Assembly: GCF_900095305.1 (NCBI RefSeq)
Contig: NZ_FMDO01000013.1
Span: forward strand, 62,001-126,000
Length of the DNA stretch: 64,000 nucleotides
From: Proteiniborus sp. DW1
Lineage (GTDB): Bacteria; Bacillota; Clostridia; Tissierellales; Proteiniboraceae
Direction: 5' to 3'
This document shows positions 55,988 to 64,000 of the stretch, one piece after another. Under the pieces are notes generated by a model. That model ran no database searches, was not told where the DNA came from, and saw only the letters and a list, made by a program, of their open reading frames with translations. The translations under genes were made by a program, and so were the position numbers. The first letter of the stretch is position 1. Every line of letters starts with the position of its first letter.

Positions 55988-56170
55988 TTGACTATTCAAT
56001 AAAAGTGTTGTATTATAAAAAAACACGATATAATCAGATTATAAATATTAAAAATCAACTGTATATTTTGAATATTACAATTTTATTACACGTAAAAATG
56101 TTTAAAATTCAACATTGCTAGACAAACTATAAAAAAACAAGTTGAAATATTCTGTATTATATATTAGAAT
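55988..56170 (+). promoter_or_regulatory. Two candidate promoters and long leader of the second Opp operon
   Basis: TTGACT-N17-TATTAT at 55988-56016 and TTGAAA-N17-TAGAAT at 56142-56170. They predict leaders of roughly 390 and 235 bases before the binding-protein gene at 56412. The leader holds AT-rich stem-loops (for example AAGCCT...AGGCTT near 56177-56203) but matches no riboswitch I know. No AATGTTAGAA operator is present. Confidence 0.45.
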
Positions 56171-56411
56171 ATAGAAAAGCCTAACTAACATAGCAAATAG
56201 GCTTATGCTAGGTAACAAAAAATTTATTTACTATGATAATTAGTTGGTAGATAGTATTTTTTTTATTTAGGGAAATATATCCATTAAATTATTTTATATA
56301 AGACAAGCATTAAATTACTACTCAGTACATATTAATAGATTTTAAGAGAGATATGATTTATCATATCTGCTTTTAAAATAAATAATAATCAATTAAGGGG
56401 GAAGAAAAATA

Positions 56412-58325
56412 ATGATGAAAAAAAGTTTAGTTTTATTACTAGTGCTGACTTTATCATTTTCAGCATTTCTAGTTGGATGTACTCCAAAAGAAGAAACAGT
56501 TGATACTCCAACTCAAACAGATACTCCAACTCAAACAGATACTCCAAGTGGAACTCAAGCACCAACCGAACCAATGGGACAAATTATAATTGGTAATGCA
56601 ACTGAATTATCAGGTGACTGGGTACCATATTGGACAAATAATGCAGCTGATTATGATATCTATAACTTTATTACAAGTTATTCTACAGTTGACATGACAT
56701 TTGAGGGAGAGTATTTAGTTAATGAAACTGTAGTAGAAAAGTATGATGTTACAGAAAATCCAAATGGTTCAAAGACATATACTTGGACTATTAGGGACGG
56801 TTTAACATATTCTGATGGTTCTCCAATTACAGCATTTGATTACGTAGCATCTGTTATGTTCTGGTCTTCACCACAAATTCAAGCAGATGGAGCGAAAGCT
56901 AGCTACGGTTATGACCTTGAAGGTTACAGTGCTTTTAACTCAGGTGAATCAAAAGTATTCTCAGGTGTTAGATTAATTGATGATAAAACTTTCTCTGTTA
57001 CTATTTCAGCAGAAAGACTTCCAAACTTTTATGAGTTAGCAAGTGCAAGCGTTGGTCCTACTAAATTATCTTATTGGACTGATGAAACAGTTACTATAAA
57101 AGATGATGGAGAAGGCTGCTACTTCTCTGACAACTTTACGACTGAAGCTTATAAATCAAGATGGGATGTAGCTAGATTTGGAACTTCTGATTACCCAGCA
57201 ACAGGACCTTATAAAATTGTTTCTTATGACGAATCATCTAAAACAGCTGTTTTAGAGGTAAACGACAAGTACATTGGGGACTATACTGGTCAAAAACCTA
57301 GAATTAAAACAGTTATCTATAAGTTAGTTAATGCAGAGACTTCAATGGATGAGTTAGCAACTGGGCATGTAGATTTATTATCTGGAATAGGAAGTGGTGT
57401 TGAAATCAATGCAGGTCTTGACCTTGTTGATAAGGGAGGAATTGCTTACACAGCTTATCCACGTTCTGGATATGGTAAGATTCAATTCCAATGTGACTTT
57501 GGACCAACTCAATTTGTTGAGGTTCGTCAAGCACTTGCATACCTTTTAGACAGAAACGACTTTGCTAAATCATTTACTGGTGGTTTTGGTTCAGTAGTTA
57601 ATGGACCTTACGGTGAATCAATGTGGTTCTACCAAGAAACAAAAAGTGAATTAAACGAAAAACTAAATCAATATTCATATAGTCTTGAAAAGGCAAAAGA
57701 AGTACTAGATCAAGGTGGCTGGAATCTAGACAAGGATGGTAATCCATATCAAAGTGGAATCCGTTACAAGAAGTTAGATGATGGAACATTAATGCCTCTT
57801 ATTATAGAATGGGCTTCTAGTGGTAATGAGGTATCAGAATTATTAGTAGTTAAACTAGTTGAAAACCCAGACTTAGCAGCAGCAGGTATTCAAATTAATG
57901 AAACAGTTATGACTTTTAATGAGTTATTAAATTACTTATACCGTGAAAGCTCAAAAGATCCTAAATATGCTGTACCAACTTACGGAATGTTTAACCTAGC
58001 TTCAGGCTTTACACCTATTTATGATATGAGTACATTCTATACACAAGATCCAAACATGGTTGAGGCTGGATATAATGATAACTTTATATTTGATGATGAA
58101 TTAGAAGAACTTTCTAAAGCAATGGTACTAACTGATCCACAGGATAGAGAAGGATTTAAGCAAAAATTTGTTAGCTTCGTTGATAGATGGAATGAATTAT
58201 TACCTGATCTACCACTTTATTCAAATATTTATCATGACTTCTACAATGATAAGTTAAAAGATTATAATATGAATCCACTTATAAAAATATCTAAAGCAAT
58301 TCTTTACTCTTATGTAACTGAATAA
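56412..58325 (+). CDS. Peptide-type ABC substrate-binding lipoprotein (second Opp operon)
   Basis: A 637-residue lipoprotein: signal peptide ending LVGC, a Thr/Pro/Gln-rich linker with tandem DTPTQT repeats (about 30-55), then a family-5 solute-binding domain with TIRDGLTYSDGSPITAFDYV and a C-terminal lobe ending YDMSTFYTQDPN and KISKAILYSYV. It is longer than usual OppA and diverged from the 16232 protein, so a different ligand is likely. The start is ATGATG after AAGGGGGAAGAAAAATA. A perfect palindrome separates it from the permease genes. Confidence 0.9.
   Translation: MMKKSLVLLLVLTLSFSAFLVGCTPKEETVDTPTQTDTPTQTDTPSGTQAPTEPMGQIIIGNATELSGDWVPYWTNNAADYDIYNFITSYSTVDMTFEGEYLVNETVVEKYDVTENPNGSKTYTWTIRDGLTYSDGSPITAFDYVASVMFWSSPQIQADGAKASYGYDLEGYSAFNSGESKVFSGVRLIDDKTFSVTISAERLPNFYELASASVGPTKLSYWTDETVTIKDDGEGCYFSDNFTTEAYKSRWDVARFGTSDYPATGPYKIVSYDESSKTAVLEVNDKYIGDYTGQKPRIKTVIYKLVNAETSMDELATGHVDLLSGIGSGVEINAGLDLVDKGGIAYTAYPRSGYGKIQFQCDFGPTQFVEVRQALAYLLDRNDFAKSFTGGFGSVVNGPYGESMWFYQETKSELNEKLNQYSYSLEKAKEVLDQGGWNLDKDGNPYQSGIRYKKLDDGTLMPLIIEWASSGNEVSELLVVKLVENPDLAAAGIQINETVMTFNELLNYLYRESSKDPKYAVPTYGMFNLASGFTPIYDMSTFYTQDPNMVEAGYNDNFIFDDELEELSKAMVLTDPQDREGFKQKFVSFVDRWNELLPDLPLYSNIYHDFYNDKLKDYNMNPLIKISKAILYSYVTE
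56502..56546 (+). repeat. 18-bp tandem repeat in the lipoprotein linker
   Basis: The 18-base unit GATACTCCAACTCAAACA occurs at 56502-56519 and 56520-56537, then its first 9 bases at 56538-56546. It encodes DTPTQT repeats in the flexible linker after the lipidated Cys, a site where unit number can change by slippage without breaking the frame. Confidence 0.85.
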
Positions 58326-58361
58326 GTTATAGAAAACTAAAATTATAGCAATTAATAACTC

Positions 58362-58393
58362 AAGAAATAGGGTATATATATACCCTATTTCTT
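58362..58393 (+). terminator. Intercistronic hairpin after the second binding-protein gene
   Basis: A perfect 32-base palindrome (AAGAAATAGGGTATAT and its complement) with a short T-run. It occupies the same place as the hairpin after oppA at 17973, so both operons seem to produce more binding protein than transporter. Confidence 0.75.
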
Positions 58394-58514
58394 AAATTAA
58401 ACATAATTATTTCGAAAAATTAATTATTTAGTAGGACTAATATGTGAGTACAAGTTTATATAATTAAAATTTTTAATAAGACTATAATAAAATTCGAATA
58501 AGGCAGGTAATAAA

Positions 58515-59501
58515 ATGATAAAATACACTTTCCAAAGAATTATATATATGATATTTGTATTTTCAATCATGTCTGTTATTCTGTTCACCTTGTACAATAT
58601 GATACCAGGTGACCCTGCTAGAGCAGAGGTACAGGCTTTAAAGGCTACATTGAAGCCTGGTGAATATGAAAAAGCATATCAACAAGCTAGACAGAGACTT
58701 GGATTAGACGACCCACTAATTGTTAGATATGGCAACTGGGCTAAGGGATTACTAAAAGGAGACTTAGGAATGTCTCAAGTTCATAAGCAACCTGTAAGTA
58801 AGATTCTAAGTACTCCTCTTAGTACCACAATATTTATTAACATTTTTTCTGTAATTATAGGGCTTGGGCTAACTATACCCTTGGGAATATTCTGTGCTGT
58901 AAAGAAAAATTCCGCATTTGACAAAGTGGTACAAGTATTAACAATAATAGGATACAGTATCCCAGTGTTTATTTTTGCATTATTATTTATTTATGCATTT
59001 GCTGTTAAGCTTGGATGGTTCCCAGTTAGTGGTATGAAAACTCCTAATTTCCAAGGTACACAGTGGGAAGCATTTAAGGATACAATGAAACATTTAGCTC
59101 TTCCGTTGATGGTTATGACTATAGGTTCTCTTGGTGGAATCACAAGATATGTACGTGCTGCAATGGTTGATGCTCTAAGTATGGATTATATAAAAACAGC
59201 AAGAGCTAAAGGTTTAAAGGAAAAGGTGGTTATATTCTCACATGCTTGGAGAAATGCACTTCTTCCTGTTGTAACTCTGATAATAGGTTGGTTTATGAGT
59301 ATATTCTATGGATCTTTAATTATTGAAAGAATGTTTAATCTAAATGGGCTAGGTAAACTACTGATAGACTCATTGAATAATCAGGATTATAATGTGGTTA
59401 TGGCGATACAATTACTTTATATGTTGATTGCTTTACTTGGTAACCTTATATCAGACCTTAGCTATGGTATTGTAGACCCACGTGTCAGAGTAAATAAATA
59501 G
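58515..59501 (+). CDS. OppB-type ABC permease (second Opp operon)
   Basis: A 328-residue permease with six membrane segments. The first extracytoplasmic loop has IPGDPARAEVQAL and DDPLIVRYGNW, and the EAA-type loop is YIKTARAKGLKEKVVIFSHA. The length is normal for OppB/DppB, so the insertions of this operon are confined to its other permease and one ATPase. ATG follows the weak site AGGCAGGTAATAAA. Confidence 0.9.
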   Translation: MIKYTFQRIIYMIFVFSIMSVILFTLYNMIPGDPARAEVQALKATLKPGEYEKAYQQARQRLGLDDPLIVRYGNWAKGLLKGDLGMSQVHKQPVSKILSTPLSTTIFINIFSVIIGLGLTIPLGIFCAVKKNSAFDKVVQVLTIIGYSIPVFIFALLFIYAFAVKLGWFPVSGMKTPNFQGTQWEAFKDTMKHLALPLMVMTIGSLGGITRYVRAAMVDALSMDYIKTARAKGLKEKVVIFSHAWRNALLPVVTLIIGWFMSIFYGSLIIERMFNLNGLGKLLIDSLNNQDYNVVMAIQLLYMLIALLGNLISDLSYGIVDPRVRVNK

Positions 59502-59516
59502 GGGGAGGTAAAAACA

Positions 59517-61376
59517 ATGACTGTTAAACAACTCAATGAAAATAATAAAGACAATAAAAATAAGAAAAGCTTTTTTAGCCTCCTCTTTTCTAACCTTTTT
59601 GGAAAAAGGAAAGAACTATCCATATTAGAGGAGGAACAGGTTCAAAGTCCTTGGCGAACAGTTATCAGAACTTTTAGGGAAAATAAAGTTGCTATGACTG
59701 GGCTAGTCGTATTTTTATTGATTTTTATAACTGTTATGATAGGTCCATTAATTAAACCTATTGATTTATCCTTTTTAGAAACATCTCAACAGAATGTTGC
59801 TCCTGGCTTTGATATTATGAAATTCCCAGAATCATTACAGGGAAATGTTGCAGACATATCAGTAGGTCCTACTTTTTCTGTAGCTGCATCAAAAGATGGC
59901 AAACTTCATATATGGGGTAAGACTAAAGTTAGTAGTGTTATTGATATTAGAAATTTACCCCAAGATGAGTCAAATAAAACTATAAATTTTGGTAAAGTTG
60001 AAAAAGTAGCTGCTGGGTTTGATCATGTTCTTGTTATGAATGACCAAGGGCAGATCTATGCTTGGGGTAGTAATCGTCAACAACAGGCTAATATTCCTAT
60101 GGAAGTTAGCTATCTTAAAAATATTAAAGATATATATGCGGGTTATCAATGTTCAATCGTGCTAACAGAAGATGGCAGAAGTATCTTTTTTGGTAACCAA
60201 ATGAATAATGATTATAATGAGTTCCATCCTTACCAAGGACAACTACAAAAAATAGCTGTTACTGCAGATGCAGCAGTAGGACTAACTTTTGATGGTCAAG
60301 TTGTTTATTTAGGGATGCAACAAAATGGTTATTCCACAGTACCAAGTAATATGGGAAAAGTTGTAGATATTGCTGCTACAGCTTCTACCATGGCTGCATT
60401 AAATGATGAAGGAAAAGTGATTGTTTGGGGTAATGTGACTAAAGGAGAAGCTGATGTACCTCAAACGGATGAAAAAATCGTATCAATTTATGGTGGAAGA
60501 TATCATTATACTGCAGTAACTGAAAAGGGAAATGTACTCGCTTGGGGTTCAAACTACTATAATGAGACAGTAGTTCCTGAAGAAGTGAAAAAAGCAGATA
60601 TGGATAGAGTTTACACTGGCTTCTACCAAAACTATGGGATTACCAAGGATGGTAAAATCATTACTTGGGGTTTGAAGGGCTATTTATGTGGAACAGATGA
60701 CTTGGGTAGAGATATATTTACAAGATTATTAAATGGTGGACGTATGTCTATGACTATAGGAGCAGTTGCAGTAATTATTTCCACAGTTATAGGAATAATA
60801 GTAGGTAGCTTATCTGGCTTCCTTGGAGGTAAGGTAGACATTGTATTACAAAGACTTTCAGAAGTAGTAGCAGCGTTACCATTTTTGCCGTTTGCAATGA
60901 TTTTATCTGCATTAATAGGAAATTCCTTGACATCTACACAAAGGATAGTCTTGATTATGGTTATCTTAGGATTATTATCATGGACTGGACTACAGAGACT
61001 GGTTCGTGCACAGGTTCTTTCAGTTCGTGAGCAAGAATATGTTGTGGCTGCAAGGTCATTAGGTATCAAAAAAGCTAATATTATTTTTAAACATATATTA
61101 CCTAATGTTATTTCCATTATACTTGTATCAGCAACCTTGAACTTTGCAACTAGTATGCTAACTGAATCATCTTTATCATATTTAGGTTTTGGTGTCCAAG
61201 CACCACATCCAACTTGGGGAAATATGCTTTTTGGAGCAAACAACAGTGTCGTAATCCAGAATTACTGGTGGAGATGGGTATTTGCTTCCATCGTATTAGG
61301 TATATGTGTTATCTGTATAAACCTAATAGGTGACGGCTTACGTGATGCAATTGACCCAAGATCTCAAGAACGTTAA
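59517..61376 (+). CDS. OppC-type ABC permease with an inserted seven-blade RCC1-like propeller
   Basis: A 619-residue protein, twice the usual OppC length. A charged cytoplasmic N-terminus (1-58) and the first membrane span (about 60-82) are followed by residues 111-390 with seven repeats, each ending in a G-x-x-x-x-W/F/L-G strand: HIWGKT, YAWGSN, IFFGNQ, VYLGMQ, VIVWGN, LAWGSN and ITWGLK. These define RCC1-type blades, about 40-47 residues each. At residue 392 the sequence resumes with GTDDLGRDIFTRLLNGG and five membrane spans as in OppC; the EAA-type loop is YVVAARSLGIKKANIIFKH. The propeller must face outward. It is probably a docking or gating domain for the binding protein or a surface ligand. 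The frame is continuous. Confidence 0.9.
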   Translation: MTVKQLNENNKDNKNKKSFFSLLFSNLFGKRKELSILEEEQVQSPWRTVIRTFRENKVAMTGLVVFLLIFITVMIGPLIKPIDLSFLETSQQNVAPGFDIMKFPESLQGNVADISVGPTFSVAASKDGKLHIWGKTKVSSVIDIRNLPQDESNKTINFGKVEKVAAGFDHVLVMNDQGQIYAWGSNRQQQANIPMEVSYLKNIKDIYAGYQCSIVLTEDGRSIFFGNQMNNDYNEFHPYQGQLQKIAVTADAAVGLTFDGQVVYLGMQQNGYSTVPSNMGKVVDIAATASTMAALNDEGKVIVWGNVTKGEADVPQTDEKIVSIYGGRYHYTAVTEKGNVLAWGSNYYNETVVPEEVKKADMDRVYTGFYQNYGITKDGKIITWGLKGYLCGTDDLGRDIFTRLLNGGRMSMTIGAVAVIISTVIGIIVGSLSGFLGGKVDIVLQRLSEVVAALPFLPFAMILSALIGNSLTSTQRIVLIMVILGLLSWTGLQRLVRAQVLSVREQEYVVAARSLGIKKANIIFKHILPNVISIILVSATLNFATSMLTESSLSYLGFGVQAPHPTWGNMLFGANNSVVIQNYWWRWVFASIVLGICVICINLIGDGLRDAIDPRSQER

Positions 61377-61389
61377 GGGGGGAGAGTAG

Positions 61390-62382
61390 ATGGCACTATT
61401 AGAAATTAAAGATCTGCACACTTATTTTGAAACAAAAAGAGGAACAGTAAAAGCAGTAAACGGTGTATCCTATTCTGTCGAAGCTGGAAAGACCCTTGGC
61501 ATTGTTGGAGAAAGTGGAAGTGGTAAGAGTGTTTCAGCAATGAGTATTATTAAGCTTTTAGATGGAAATGGTTATATACACAAAGGTGAGATTCTGTTTA
61601 ATGGAAGAAACCTTAAAAATGTATCAATTCGTGATATGGCAAAAATAAGAGGAAATGACATATCAGTTATTTTCCAAGAACCTATGACTTCTCTAAATCC
61701 TGTATTTACAGTAGAGAGACAAGTTTCAGAACCTTTTATGATACACCAAGGCATGTCAAAAAAGGAAGCAGCTAAAAAGGTAGTAGAAATGCTATCTCTT
61801 GTTAAAATACCAAATCCTGAAGCTGTTGCAAAACAATATCCTCATCAACTTTCAGGTGGTATGAGACAGCGTGTTATGATAGCTATGGCACTTGCTTGTA
61901 TACCAAAACTTTTAATAGCAGATGAGCCTACAACAGCTCTAGATGTTACTATACAGGCACAGATTTTGAAACTTATGAATGAATTAAAGGCTAAAATAGG
62001 AACTTCTATCCTATTTATTACACATGACTTAGGTGTTATAAATGAAATGGCAGATGACGTAGCTGTTATGTATTGTGGTCAAGTAGTAGAAAAGGCACCT
62101 GTTAAAACAATATTTGGAACTACTAGTCCTTATTCTCACCCTTATACTGAAGGACTTATGGTTTCTATTCCAAGATTGGATACACCTACAGGAGTTCGTC
62201 TAGAGGCAATACCAGGCGCGGTACCACATCCTTTGAATTTACCAAAGGGCTGTAAATTTGCTCCTAGGTGTAAATACGCAACAGATAAATGCCAAAACGA
62301 AGAGCCAAAATTAACAACTATTGAAAATGGCCATGAAATCCGTTGCTTCTATCCTAAGAAAGGGGTGAGATCCAATGGTTAA
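61390..62382 (+). CDS. OppD-type ABC ATPase (second Opp operon)
   Basis: A 330-residue ATPase of standard layout: Walker A GESGSGKS, Q-loop FQEPMTSLNP (Glu in place of the usual Asp after Gln), signature LSGGMRQR, Walker B LIADEPTTALD and the His of ITHDLG. The C-terminal CKFAPRCKYATDKC segment is the oligopeptide extension. ATG follows AAGGGGGGAGAGTAG. Its stop overlaps the next start by 8 bases. Confidence 0.9.
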   Translation: MALLEIKDLHTYFETKRGTVKAVNGVSYSVEAGKTLGIVGESGSGKSVSAMSIIKLLDGNGYIHKGEILFNGRNLKNVSIRDMAKIRGNDISVIFQEPMTSLNPVFTVERQVSEPFMIHQGMSKKEAAKKVVEMLSLVKIPNPEAVAKQYPHQLSGGMRQRVMIAMALACIPKLLIADEPTTALDVTIQAQILKLMNELKAKIGTSILFITHDLGVINEMADDVAVMYCGQVVEKAPVKTIFGTTSPYSHPYTEGLMVSIPRLDTPTGVRLEAIPGAVPHPLNLPKGCKFAPRCKYATDKCQNEEPKLTTIENGHEIRCFYPKKGVRSNG

Positions 62383-63940
62383 AAAGGAAAATGATAAAAA
62401 AGTATTAATTAGAATTCAAAACTTAAAACAGTATTTTCCTGTTAAAAAATCATCTTTCTTTCAAAAAGAGCAACTATATGTAAGAGCTAATGATGATATA
62501 TCTTTAGATATTTATGAAGGAGAGACCTTAGGTCTAGTTGGTGAAAGTGGTTGCGGTAAGTCTACTTTGGGTCGTAGCCTTTTACAGCTATACCAACAAA
62601 CAGATGGACGTACCATGTATTATGGTAGGGAACTTGATGAAATAGCACCTGTATATGTTTTAAACACATTAGATAATCTAGTGTCAGAACGACGCAAATT
62701 AAATGAACTAAGAAAAAAAGAAGAAGAAGCTCGAAAAAACTATGAATCACTTCAAGAAGGTGATGAAAAATATAACGCTTTAGAGAAACTTCGTATTGCA
62801 GAAAAAGAAGCTAGAAACAAATTCCTTGATATAGTACAATTAATTGGTGGATTTATATTAGAGGATGATTTGGAACCTATCTCTAAGATTCTAGTTAAAG
62901 AATTTGAAACTAGTATTAAAGCTAGAAAGCTTAGAGATAAAATTAACGAAGAGAAAATAAAACTAGAAGGAGCAAAGGCTCAACTTAAAGAAAAAGGAAA
63001 AAAAGATTCAGAGATAAATAGTGAATTATCAGGTTCTTTAGCGAAGATTAAAGATAATGAAAATGAACTTGGCAAAATAGAAAAAGAATTAGAATCTATA
63101 CGTTTAGAGATTAGCAGTATGTTGAATAAATATAGAGAACATCCTGACTTTGAAAAATATGAGTCTTATAAGGATAAAGGAATTAACTTAGCTAGACTTA
63201 CTGAAGAAGAAATGAGAATACTACGTAAGGATATGCAGTTAATTTTCCAAGATCCATATTCTTCGTTGAATCCTAGATTAACAGTAGGACAGATTATCTC
63301 TGAGGGACTATATGCACACAAGATGTTTTCTAAGAATGATCCAAAGATACAGGATTATTTATTAGAGACCATGGAAAAATGTGGACTAGCACAATATTTT
63401 ATTCACCGTTATCCACATCAATTCTCTGGTGGTCAAAGACAACGTATAGGAATAGCGCGTTCTGTTGCACTTCAACCTAAGTTCATAGTATGTGATGAGG
63501 CTGTATCTGCACTAGACGTGTCAATACAATCTCAGATTATCAACCTACTATTAGATTTAAAAGAGCAAGATGATTTAACTTACTTGTTTATTTCACACGA
63601 CTTAAGTGTTATTAAATATATTAGCGATAGAGTAGGAGTTATGTATTTAGGTAATATAGTAGAACTTGCCAATACTGAGGAGCTATATGCTCATCCAATG
63701 CATCCTTATACAGAGGCATTACTTTCTGCTATACCTACAACTGATGTTGAGAATAAAAAGAAAATTGAAATCCTTGAAGGAGATATACCAAGTCCAATAA
63801 GACCACCTTCAGGATGTAAATTCCATACTAGATGTAAATATGCTACAGATATATGTAAAAAGGTTACGCCAGTATTTGAAGAGGCTAGACCTAACCACTT
63901 TGTAGCATGTCACCACAGGCTTAATACTAAGGATGAATAA
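62375..63940 (+). CDS. OppF-type ABC ATPase with coiled-coil insertion
   Basis: A 521-residue protein, about 200 longer than OppF at 20948. Walker A is GESGCGKS (57-64). After GRTMYYGREL the normal fold is interrupted by about 180 residues of Lys/Glu-rich heptad-like sequence (roughly 95-275). It resumes with MQLIFQDPYSSLNP (Q-loop Gln292), signature FSGGQRQR, Walker B IVCDEAVSALD (Ala replaces the usual Pro) and SHDLS. The C-terminal CKFHTRCKYATDIC segment is present. The insert lies between Walker A and the Q-loop, next to the helical subdomain that contacts the permeases, so it could dimerise, brace the permease or bind a regulator. ATG overlaps the OppD-type stop. Confidence 0.9.
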   Translation: MVKKENDKKVLIRIQNLKQYFPVKKSSFFQKEQLYVRANDDISLDIYEGETLGLVGESGCGKSTLGRSLLQLYQQTDGRTMYYGRELDEIAPVYVLNTLDNLVSERRKLNELRKKEEEARKNYESLQEGDEKYNALEKLRIAEKEARNKFLDIVQLIGGFILEDDLEPISKILVKEFETSIKARKLRDKINEEKIKLEGAKAQLKEKGKKDSEINSELSGSLAKIKDNENELGKIEKELESIRLEISSMLNKYREHPDFEKYESYKDKGINLARLTEEEMRILRKDMQLIFQDPYSSLNPRLTVGQIISEGLYAHKMFSKNDPKIQDYLLETMEKCGLAQYFIHRYPHQFSGGQRQRIGIARSVALQPKFIVCDEAVSALDVSIQSQIINLLLDLKEQDDLTYLFISHDLSVIKYISDRVGVMYLGNIVELANTEELYAHPMHPYTEALLSAIPTTDVENKKKIEILEGDIPSPIRPPSGCKFHTRCKYATDICKKVTPVFEEARPNHFVACHHRLNTKDE

Positions 63941-64000
63941 TAGAGAAAGGCTTTGATGCTCTATGCTATTGCAAAGAAAAATAGATCGTGCAATGAATTG

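Noticed and set aside
56502-56546. CRISPR-like short direct repeats
   Set aside because: The units are contiguous without spacers, in frame inside a lipoprotein linker, and number only two and a half.
60680-61243. 187-residue reverse-strand frame inside the propeller permease gene
   Set aside because: It is antisense to conserved permease membrane segments, with no binding site and no recognisable domain.
59517-61376. The propeller permease as an assembly chimera of two genes
   Set aside because: The frame is continuous, codon use is uniform, both junctions fall at loop borders, seven full blades are present, and overlaps with operon neighbours are normal.
1-64000. tRNA or rRNA genes and intact insertion sequences
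   Set aside because: No cloverleaf with a CCA end, no rRNA segment and no transposase frame was seen on either strand by eye; a tRNAscan run was not possible.

Overview
The window is low-GC, densely coded DNA typical of an anaerobic, probably endospore-forming member of the Clostridia (Tissierella/Proteiniborus-like by gene content; this is inferred, no marker was searched). Supporting signs are strong AGGAGG-type ribosome binding sites, a Spo0E-like phosphatase, a SigI/RsgI pair, a threonine T-box, a giant 2-hydroxyacyl-CoA dehydratase activase-like protein, and many genes for taking up and digesting peptides. No rRNA, tRNA, CRISPR array, prophage or intact insertion sequence was seen.

Layout. 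0-10 kb: an unrecognised protein cut by the left edge, an amidohydrolase, a GNAT acetyltransferase, a TldD/TldE pair, oligoendopeptidase F (reverse strand), two small cysteine-rich proteins and a HAD phosphatase. 10.5-16 kb: an SH3-NlpC/P60 protein and two paralogous S41 peptidases flanking a divergent ArsR-type regulator. 16-25 kb: a complete oligopeptide ABC operon (oppABCDF) followed by a second TldD/TldE pair, then a D-2-hydroxyacid dehydrogenase. 26-28 kb: a broken M28 lipoprotein, PepT, and a gene-free stretch holding a perfect Fur box in front of what looks like an FsrA-type small RNA. 29-35 kb: Spo0E-like protein, ZIP metal transporter, two-component system, HtrA protease and a DUF421 membrane protein. 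35-41 kb: a decay zone with DUF885, CPBP protease, S41, deaminase, methyltransferase, MFS and TraB-like genes all broken, interspersed with intact GNAT and Nif3 genes. 42-50 kb: T-box-thrS, rsmE and the giant activase. 50-56 kb: CAP-domain lipoprotein, sigI-rsgI, a group II intron relic, DegV, TetR and a GNAT. 56-64 kb: a second Opp-like operon.

How it fits together. Extracellular S41 peptidases and two Opp systems would supply peptides; PepF, PepT and the two TldD/TldE pairs would degrade or process them. A shared inverted repeat (AATGTTAGAA-N4-TTCTAACGTT) lies between the arsR and S41 promoters, and one intact half recurs inside the oppABCDF promoter, suggesting that the ArsR protein links protease and transporter expression.

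The most unusual system is the second Opp operon (56412-63940). Its OppC-type permease has a complete seven-blade RCC1-like propeller inserted in the first extracytoplasmic loop, and its OppF-type ATPase has a coiled-coil insert of roughly 180 residues between Walker A and the Q-loop. The best regulatory candidate is the Fur-controlled, C-rich small RNA at about 28163-28240.
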